Positions 5,736 through 9,969 of a DNA stretch of 9,969 nucleotides are shown here, one piece after another (the first letter of the stretch is position 1; each line of letters begins with the position of its first letter). The position numbers and the translations under genes were made by a program. The notes beneath the pieces were generated by a model that did not search any database, was not told the origin of the DNA, and saw only the letters and a program-made list of their open reading frames with translations. Location of the stretch: NCBI GenBank assembly GCA_030609125.1, contig JAUWCW010000049.1, forward strand, positions 1-9,969, given 5' to 3'. The stretch comes from Candidatus Rokuibacteriota bacterium (GTDB lineage: Bacteria; JAUVQV01).

Positions 5736-7605
5736 CGTAATCGTCGTCGGCGCCGGTCACGCCGGGTGCGAGGCCGCCCTGGCATCGGCCCGCCTGGGCT
5801 GCTCAACCCTTCTGCTCAACCTCGACCTGGAAACGGTCGCCCTCATGGCCTGCAACCCGTCCATCGGCGGGATCGCCAAGGGGCACCTGGTGCGGGAGAT
5901 CGACGCCCTCGGCGGAGAGATGGCGCGCGTGGCGGACAGGACGACCATCCACTCCAAGACCCTCAACATCTCCAAGGGACCGGCCGTGAGGGCTACCCGC
6001 ACGCAGAACGACCGTGAGCTCTACCGCCTGGCAATGAAGACGGTCCTCGAGGCGCAGCAGGGGCTCGACCTGCGCCGGGGCAAGGTTGTGCGGCTGCTCC
6101 TGGAGGGAGAAAAGGGTGCGCGGGGAGTGCGCGTGGCGGGCATCGAGGAGGCCGGCGGTCTCTGCACCCGGGCCGGGAGCGTCGTCGTCTCCACCGGCAC
6201 CTTCCTCAACGGCCTCATCCACATCGGCGACTGGAGCCGGCCGGCCGGCCGATCCGGCGAGGAAGTCAGCACCGAGCTCGCCCTGCAGATGAAAGAACTC
6301 GGCTTTGAAACGGGACGGATGAAAACCGGCACCCCGCCGCGCCTGAAAAAAAGCAGCGTCGACCTTGCGGCCCTGGAGGAGCGCCGGGGAGACGAGGACC
6401 CCCGCCCCCTCTCCTTTGCGACGGCCGCGGCGGACTACCGCCCGGAGAGCCTCTCCTGCTACGCCACGGCCACCAACAGATCGACCCACGAGCTCGTCCG
6501 CCGCAACATCGCGCTTTCGCCGCTGTACGGCGGCGCCATCACCGGGGTCGGGGCGCGCTACTGCCCCTCCCTGGAAGACAAGGTGATGCGCTTTCCCGAC
6601 AGGGAGAGCCACCCCGTTATCCTCGAGCCGGAGGGAAAGGACACGCCCGAGTTTTACGCCAAGGGGCTCGGAAACTGCCTCCCCCTGGAGCTGCAGCTCC
6701 AGGTCGTCCGTTCCATCCCCGGCCTGGAGGAGGCGGAGATCGAAAAGCCCGCCTACGCCGTCGAGTACGACTTCATTCAGCCCACGGGACTGAAGAACAC
6801 CCTGGAGACGAAGATAGTCGGCGGGCTCTACCTCGCCGGGCAGGTGAACGGGACCTCGGGCTACGAAGAGGCCGCCGCCCAGGGCCTCTGGGCAGGCATC
6901 AACGCCGCCCTGCGCGTTCAGGGCCGGTCTCCTTTCGTCCTCGACAGGTCCCAGGCGTACATGGCGGTCCTCGTGGACGACCTGGTCACGAAGGGGACCA
7001 ACGAGCCCTACCGGATGTTCACCTCCCGGGCGGAGTGGCGCCTTCTGCTGCGGGAGGACAACGCGGACCTGCGGCTGCGGGAGATCGGACGGGAGACGGG
7101 GCTGGTGCGGGCCGATGATTTCGAGCGCTTCCGCCGCCGCCGGGAGGCGATCGAGAGGGAGCTCCGCCGCCTTCGCCAGGTGCGGGTGCATCCCGGAGAA
7201 GGGGTGAACGATGCGCTGCGGCGCCGCGGATCGTCTCCCCTCAGCGAGGCGGCGGACCTTTTCGCCCTCCTGAAACGGCCGGAGCTTTCCTGGCGGGAGG
7301 TGGCGGCCCTGGTCGACGGGCCGTTGCCGGACATTCCCGAAGACGTCGCCTACCAGGTGGAGGTGCAGGCAAAGTACGAAGGCTACATCAGGAGGGAGCG
7401 GGAGCTGGTGGAGCGGTTCCGCTCCCGGGAGAAGATGGCCCTGCCGGAAGGGCTGGACTACGACTCCGTGCCGGGTCTTTCACACGAGGTGAGGCAGAAG
7501 CTCGAGAGGCACCGCCCCTCCTCCCTCGGCCAGGCCTCGCGGATTTCCGGAGTTACCCCCGCCGCCGTCTCCATCCTCAGCGTCTATCTGAAAGCCGGGA
7601 AATAG
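5710..7605 (+). CDS. mnmG: tRNA uridine-5-carboxymethylaminomethyl modification enzyme MnmG (GidA)
   Basis: A 631-residue FAD protein, matching the usual 620-635. With MnmE it installs the carboxymethylaminomethyl group on wobble uridine 34 of tRNAs reading NNA/NNG codons. The FAD-binding [12 protein letters not shown] is at 12-23, [14 protein letters not shown] at 47-60 with the first conserved Cys (48), the YCPS motif at 284-287 with the second catalytic Cys (285), and the second signature [17 protein letters not shown] at 376-392. The usual Pro two residues before YCPS is Ala here (GARYCPS). The start is a TTG with only a weak AAAG ahead of it; no in-frame ATG or GTG occurs before the upstream stop at 5623-5625, and nine residues before the Rossmann strand is normal. 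mnmG often neighbours rsmG or mnmE, but here it stands alone, divergent from the radical SAM operon. Confidence 0.98.
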   Translation: MTEYSKTYDVIVVGAGHAGCEAALASARLGCSTLLLNLDLETVALMACNPSIGGIAKGHLVREIDALGGEMARVADRTTIHSKTLNISKGPAVRATRTQNDRELYRLAMKTVLEAQQGLDLRRGKVVRLLLEGEKGARGVRVAGIEEAGGLCTRAGSVVVSTGTFLNGLIHIGDWSRPAGRSGEEVSTELALQMKELGFETGRMKTGTPPRLKKSSVDLAALEERRGDEDPRPLSFATAAADYRPESLSCYATATNRSTHELVRRNIALSPLYGGAITGVGARYCPSLEDKVMRFPDRESHPVILEPEGKDTPEFYAKGLGNCLPLELQLQVVRSIPGLEEAEIEKPAYAVEYDFIQPTGLKNTLETKIVGGLYLAGQVNGTSGYEEAAAQGLWAGINAALRVQGRSPFVLDRSQAYMAVLVDDLVTKGTNEPYRMFTSRAEWRLLLREDNADLRLREIGRETGLVRADDFERFRRRREAIERELRRLRQVRVHPGEGVNDALRRRGSSPLSEAADLFALLKRPELSWREVAALVDGPLPDIPEDVAYQVEVQAKYEGYIRRERELVERFRSREKMALPEGLDYDSVPGLSHEVRQKLERHRPSSLGQASRISGVTPAAVSILSVYLKAGK

Positions 7606-7642
7606 AGGGGGACAGCGCCCCGTCGGCCCGGGCCCTTCGCCT

Positions 7643-7671
7643 GTCATCCCGAGGGGACCGAGGGATCTGAC
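7643..7671. repeat. Palindromic REP-like repeat at the end of a gene
   Basis: GTCATCCC (7643-7650) pairs with GGGA-TC-TGAC (7662-7671) across an 11-base loop, with a two-base bulge. The form GTCAT(T/C)CCGAG...GAGG(A/G)ATCTGAC resembles dispersed intergenic repeats found in many bacterial genomes (from memory; only one copy is in this window). It sits between the converging mnmG and the small minus-strand gene and provides the latter's last codons and stop. It could act as a two-way transcription barrier. Confidence 0.5.
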
Positions 7672-8075
7672 GTGTCCGACTCTTCAACTTCAATCAGCTT
7701 GACCAGGTAGAGGCGGGCCATGCCGCGGCGGTAGCCCCGGAAGCCGGGTATGTACCTGTGGGCCCGGGGCTCGTAGTTCTCGATAAAGTCGTTGTAGTCC
7801 CGCCCGGGGACCATGTAGCTCGCTTTTCCCCGGTCCCCGGCGGCGGCGTCGGTGAGGGCCTCGACGAGGGCCACCCCGCCGTTTCTCCCCGTGGGGTCGA
7901 CGACGAACGTCGCTCCGCAGGCACAGGCTCCCCGTGGCAGATTCGCGTGCAGTGCGTCCTCGCGCCTGGCCGGACGGGGGAGACTGCGGCTGCAGAAGCG
8001 GCACTTGGCGCGCTCGCCGGTGCGGCGGAGGGTGGGCCCCCGGCGCCGCGGATTCCCTTCACTCATGGCATTCAC
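7644..8075 (-). CDS. Hypothetical small protein with a putative zinc-binding Cys cluster
   Basis: A 143-residue protein of no family I can name with certainty. A basic N-terminus leads to CRFC (Cys25, Cys28) and then CAC (Cys51, Cys53) in GACACGATFVVDPTGRNGG, which may form one zinc-ribbon-like site. The remainder (ALVEALTDAAAGD, SYMVPGRDYNDFIENY, a basic GFRGYRRGMARLYLVKLIEV) looks like a compact soluble domain with no signal peptide or membrane segment. The GTG at 8075 is chosen because GAGGAA lies eight bases upstream; an ATG at 8066 is in frame but lacks this. The final residues from about Ser136 (SDPSVPSG) and the stop are encoded by the palindromic repeat, so the ancestral C-terminus probably ended earlier or differently. 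It is transcribed towards mnmG, with a 38-bp gap between stops. Confidence 0.7.
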   Translation of the reverse strand: MNAMSEGNPRRRGPTLRRTGERAKCRFCSRSLPRPARREDALHANLPRGACACGATFVVDPTGRNGGVALVEALTDAAAGDRGKASYMVPGRDYNDFIENYEPRAHRYIPGFRGYRRGMARLYLVKLIEVEESDTSDPSVPSG

Positions 8076-8107
8076 TGGAAGTATTCCTCATTCGCATGAC
8101 CTGCGGA

Positions 8108-8137
8108 AGCATAGGCGAAATTGTACTGTCCGGTCAA
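8108..8137 (-). promoter_or_regulatory. Sigma-70-like promoter for the small Cys-containing protein
   Basis: On the minus strand TTGACC (8137-8132) and TATGCT (8113-8108) are 18 bp apart. Transcription from about 8101 would give a leader of about 26 bases that includes the GAGGAA ribosome binding site before the GTG at 8075. Confidence 0.5.
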
Positions 8138-8177
8138 TGATCCATGCAGTCGCGGTCCGATTCTCGCCTCCCGGGGG

Positions 8178-8206
8178 TTGACAAGGGAGGGGGTCGTCCC
8201 TACAAA
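8178..8206 (+). promoter_or_regulatory. Sigma-70-like promoter for the GAF-Fis gene
   Basis: A perfect -35 TTGACA (8178-8183), a 17-bp spacer and TACAAA (8201-8206) as -10. The leader would be short (about 17 bases) and carries AGGAAGG (8220-8226) just before the start codons. This promoter diverges from that of the small Cys-containing protein; the two -35 boxes are about 40 bp apart. Confidence 0.6.
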
Positions 8207-8229
8207 TAAGTTTTTCCCCAGGAAGGTGA

Positions 8230-9024
8230 ATGATGCGCGGCAGTGACGACACATCCCCCCGGATACTGAAAGGTCCGGAGGGCTCAGCGAGGATTCTCGA
8301 GACGCTGTACGAAATCGTTCAGCGCACCGGAAACACCCCCACTCCCTCCGAGGCGGCGGGAGTCGTTCTCGACGCCCTCGTCTCCCGCATGGAGACCGGG
8401 AAGGGAGTTGTCGGCCTCCTCGGCGATCGCGGCTTCTCCGTCCTCTCCGTTCGGGGGATGAAGGCCACGGAAGCGGTCAGCCGTTGCGCGGGGCAGGACA
8501 CGAGCGGTCCGTTCGTGCTGCTGAAGGATCGCCGCGCGCCCTTCAGATCGTGGCAGCGCATCCCGGGCGCCAACCCGGCAAGAGAGCACATCGCCTTCTT
8601 CGGCGTTCCCGTGCCCGGCGCGCGCAGCCGGAGAGCGGTCGTCATCGTCGACCGGCTCCTGGACGCCGGCGCCGGCCCCGAGGAGGACCTTCGCCTCCTC
8701 GCCGCCGCCGCCGCTTTCCTCGCCCGCCACCTCCCGGGGAACCCGGAGGGCGCCTCCGGTGTCAACGGAGAAGAGGAGGTCGTGCCGCTGGGCCGGGTTC
8801 TGCAGCAGGAGATATCCGCCTGGATCGGGCCGATGGAGTATTCCCGGCGCCTTCGGAGCGACGTGCTGGAGCGCCTGGTCGGCGAGGTGGAAAAGATCGC
8901 CATCGCCGCCGCGCTGGAGAAGACCGGGTACGTCCAGACAGAGACCGCCCGCTTTCTCGGGATCAATCGCAACACGCTGGCGAGGAAGATGCAGCGCCAC
9001 GGCCTGCGGGGCAGGGGCGGCTGA
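8230..9024 (+). CDS. GAF domain protein with C-terminal Fis-type HTH
   Basis: A 264-residue protein, probably a ligand- or signal-responsive regulator. Residues of about 20-168 have the pattern of a GAF sensor domain like those opening NifA/FhlA-type activators (LETLYEIVQRTG, a GVVGLLGDRGFSVLSVRG strand-loop-strand, then AFFGVPVPGARSRRAVVIV). A short linker leads to about 185-260, which parallels the whole of Fis: PLGRVLQQEISAWIG, VLERLVGEVEKIAIAAALEKTG, then the helix-turn-helix QTETARFLGINRNTLARKMQ and RHGL. The AAA+ ATPase domain that joins these parts in sigma-54 activators (GAFTGA, Walker motifs) is absent, so it should not activate sigma-54 directly. Two ATGs (8230 and 8233) are adjacent; GGAAGG lies 3 and 6 bases from them, so 8233 may be the one used. 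It is divergent from the small Cys-containing gene. Confidence 0.85.
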   Translation: MMRGSDDTSPRILKGPEGSARILETLYEIVQRTGNTPTPSEAAGVVLDALVSRMETGKGVVGLLGDRGFSVLSVRGMKATEAVSRCAGQDTSGPFVLLKDRRAPFRSWQRIPGANPAREHIAFFGVPVPGARSRRAVVIVDRLLDAGAGPEEDLRLLAAAAAFLARHLPGNPEGASGVNGEEEVVPLGRVLQQEISAWIGPMEYSRRLRSDVLERLVGEVEKIAIAAALEKTGYVQTETARFLGINRNTLARKMQRHGLRGRGG

Positions 9025-9042
9025 CGGCGGGCCCGCGACGGA

Positions 9043-9073
9043 TTTGGGGAAACGCCGGATCAGGGTATACAAT
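9043..9073 (+). promoter_or_regulatory. Weak promoter candidate upstream of the FlgT-like gene
   Basis: A TATACAAT run at 9066-9073 offers a good -10 (TACAAT at 9068-9073 or TATACA at 9066-9071), but the -35 region is weak (TTTGGGG from 9043). It would give the downstream gene its own transcript despite being only 92 bp from the GAF-Fis stop. Co-transcription from upstream is equally possible. Confidence 0.35.
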
Positions 9074-9116
9074 GCCGAATCACGCAAGAACCGGGAACGA
9101 GCCGAAGGAGTCGACA

Positions 9117-9969
9117 ATGCCGTCAAAGATATTCGCCCGCCTGAAAACCTCAACCCTCATCCGCTCTCTTCTCCTGGCCCCGCTTCTGGTGTCGGCGCTC
9201 TTCTGCTCCGCCCGGGCGGCGGCGGACCCGTATCGCGAAGCGGCCCTGGACATGGCCCGGAAGCTGGTTCTCGCCTTTCCTCCCGCCGAAGGGTTCGTCG
9301 TTTCCCTGCCGGCGGGAGAGGTCTATCTCGACCTGGCGGAAGACCAGCTCATGCGCCCCGGCATGGAGCTGCTCGTCTACCGCGAAGGGGCGGAGATCGT
9401 CCACCCCGTCTCCGGCGACGTCCTGGGCCGGTACGAGGAGAGGCTCGGCTACGTCACCCTCACGGAGGTGCAGGAGAAGTACTCCGTCGGCACCCTCGTG
9501 GCAGGCGCCAAAGAGGTGCAGGCCGGGGACCGGGTCAGGATCAGCGCCCGGCCCCTGAGGGCCCTCCTGCTCTTTCTCTCCGAGTCGCCTTCGGTGGACG
9601 CGGGCCGCCTCGCCCGCGACCTGACCGACGCCGCCGACGAGTCACAGCGGTTCCGCCTGCGGGACGAGCCGGAGTGGCTCCCCCGCCTGAAGGAGATGGA
9701 GATCACCATCGACGACCTCCTCGCGGACCCCGCGGCGCTCCGGCGCCTGGGCGAGGAAGGCAGGGCCGACCTCCTCCTGGTGGTCGATCCCGGCACGGTC
9801 GGGGACGCCTCCATCGGCCTTGAGGTGCGTTCTCTCTGGACGGGCAGGATCCTCGCCGACTTCCGTCAGGCATGGACGGTGGTGGAGAGGCCCGCCCCGG
9901 CGGGTGCGGCGCCCGCCGCCGTTGCCCGCGGCTTCGCCGGGCGGGAGACGAGGGCGCCGAGGGAGTACA
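9117..9969 (+). CDS. Secreted FlgT C-terminal-domain-like protein (partial, runs off window)
   Basis: The first 284 codons of an open frame cut by the right edge. ATG at 9117 follows AAGGAG (9105-9110) at a spacing of six, an excellent site. The N-terminus MPSKIFARLKTSTLIRSLLL with the following hydrophobic run and SARAAAD is a signal peptide, cleaved near residue 34-36; the Cys in ALFC does not fit a lipobox. Residues of about 54-142 (EGFVVSLPAGEVYLDL, then RPGMELLVYREGAEIVHPVSG, VLGRYEERLGYVTLTEV, AGDRVRI) match the SH3-like C-terminal domain of flagellar assembly protein T and related envelope proteins. A charged alpha/beta segment follows (about 165-260). From memory, similar proteins continue into an FG-GAP/VCBS beta-propeller, and the visible end (GRETRAPREY) would suit that linker, but this lies outside the window. 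A flagellar role is not implied: no flagellar gene is nearby. Confidence 0.75.
   Translation, partial: MPSKIFARLKTSTLIRSLLLAPLLVSALFCSARAAADPYREAALDMARKLVLAFPPAEGFVVSLPAGEVYLDLAEDQLMRPGMELLVYREGAEIVHPVSGDVLGRYEERLGYVTLTEVQEKYSVGTLVAGAKEVQAGDRVRISARPLRALLLFLSESPSVDAGRLARDLTDAADESQRFRLRDEPEWLPRLKEMEITIDDLLADPAALRRLGEEGRADLLLVVDPGTVGDASIGLEVRSLWTGRILADFRQAWTVVERPAPAGAAPAAVARGFAGRETRAPREY

Noticed and set aside
5803-7191. Long minus-strand ORF (462 codons)
   Set aside because: Antisense to mnmG, which is unambiguous; no recognisable protein.
7606-7642. Intrinsic terminator after mnmG
   Set aside because: GGGG/CCCC pairing and a GGCCCGGGCC palindrome exist, but stems are short or loopless and no T-tract follows.
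9026-9040. Terminator after the GAF-Fis gene (GCGGGCCCGC)
   Set aside because: A perfect palindrome with no loop and no T-tract.
8284-9153. Minus-strand ORF (289 codons)
   Set aside because: Antisense shadow of the GAF-Fis gene, without family motifs.
8759-9823. Plus-strand ORF (354 codons) spanning the GAF-Fis end and the next gene
   Set aside because: Arg/Pro/Gly-rich and in the wrong frame; the frame from 9117 has an excellent ribosome binding site and a signal peptide.

Overview
This is a GC-rich bacterial window (by eye about two thirds G+C) with tightly packed genes on both strands. It has no rRNA, tRNA, CRISPR array or insertion sequence that I can see. Gene content (MnmG, an AmpD of the cytosolic type, a YhcC-type radical SAM protein, a Fis-like regulator, a FlgT-like secreted protein) indicates a Gram-negative. 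The style of the proteins recalls Desulfuromonadia/Geobacter-like lineages of the former Deltaproteobacteria. That placement is an impression from memory, not a measured assignment.

Layout. 1-345: no supportable gene. 346-1665 (-): DUF4143-type AAA ATPase with a near-consensus promoter that appears to produce a leaderless mRNA and is framed by an inverted repeat. 1804-2208 (+): small lipoprotein, convergent with the next block. 5623-2197 (-): a compact four-gene operon read right to left: TIGR01212/YhcC-type radical SAM protein, a second radical SAM protein with an additional cysteine cluster, a small membrane kinase of the dolichol/phytol/diacylglycerol kinase family, and the anhydromuramyl amidase AmpD. 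The first three genes overlap by 11 and 4 bp, and ampD follows after 25 bp. 5710-7605 (+): mnmG, divergent from this operon across an 86-bp spacer that holds a palindromic -10 element and a possible short upstream ORF. 7644-8075 (-): small cysteine-containing protein of unknown function whose last codons and stop lie inside a palindromic repeat. 8230-9024 (+): GAF-Fis regulator, divergent from the previous gene. 9117 to the right edge (+): start of a secreted FlgT-like protein, cut by the window.

Functionally the operon is the most thought-provoking part: two radical SAM enzymes are translationally coupled to a lipid-alcohol kinase, with a cell-wall recycling amidase at the end. The rest is mostly housekeeping (tRNA wobble modification) or regulatory. 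I found no convincing defence system, mobile element or biosynthetic cluster. The observations most worth testing are regulatory: two promoters placed so that transcription would begin at the start codon, a symmetric -10 between mnmG and the operon, and a leader ORF overlapping the mnmG start.
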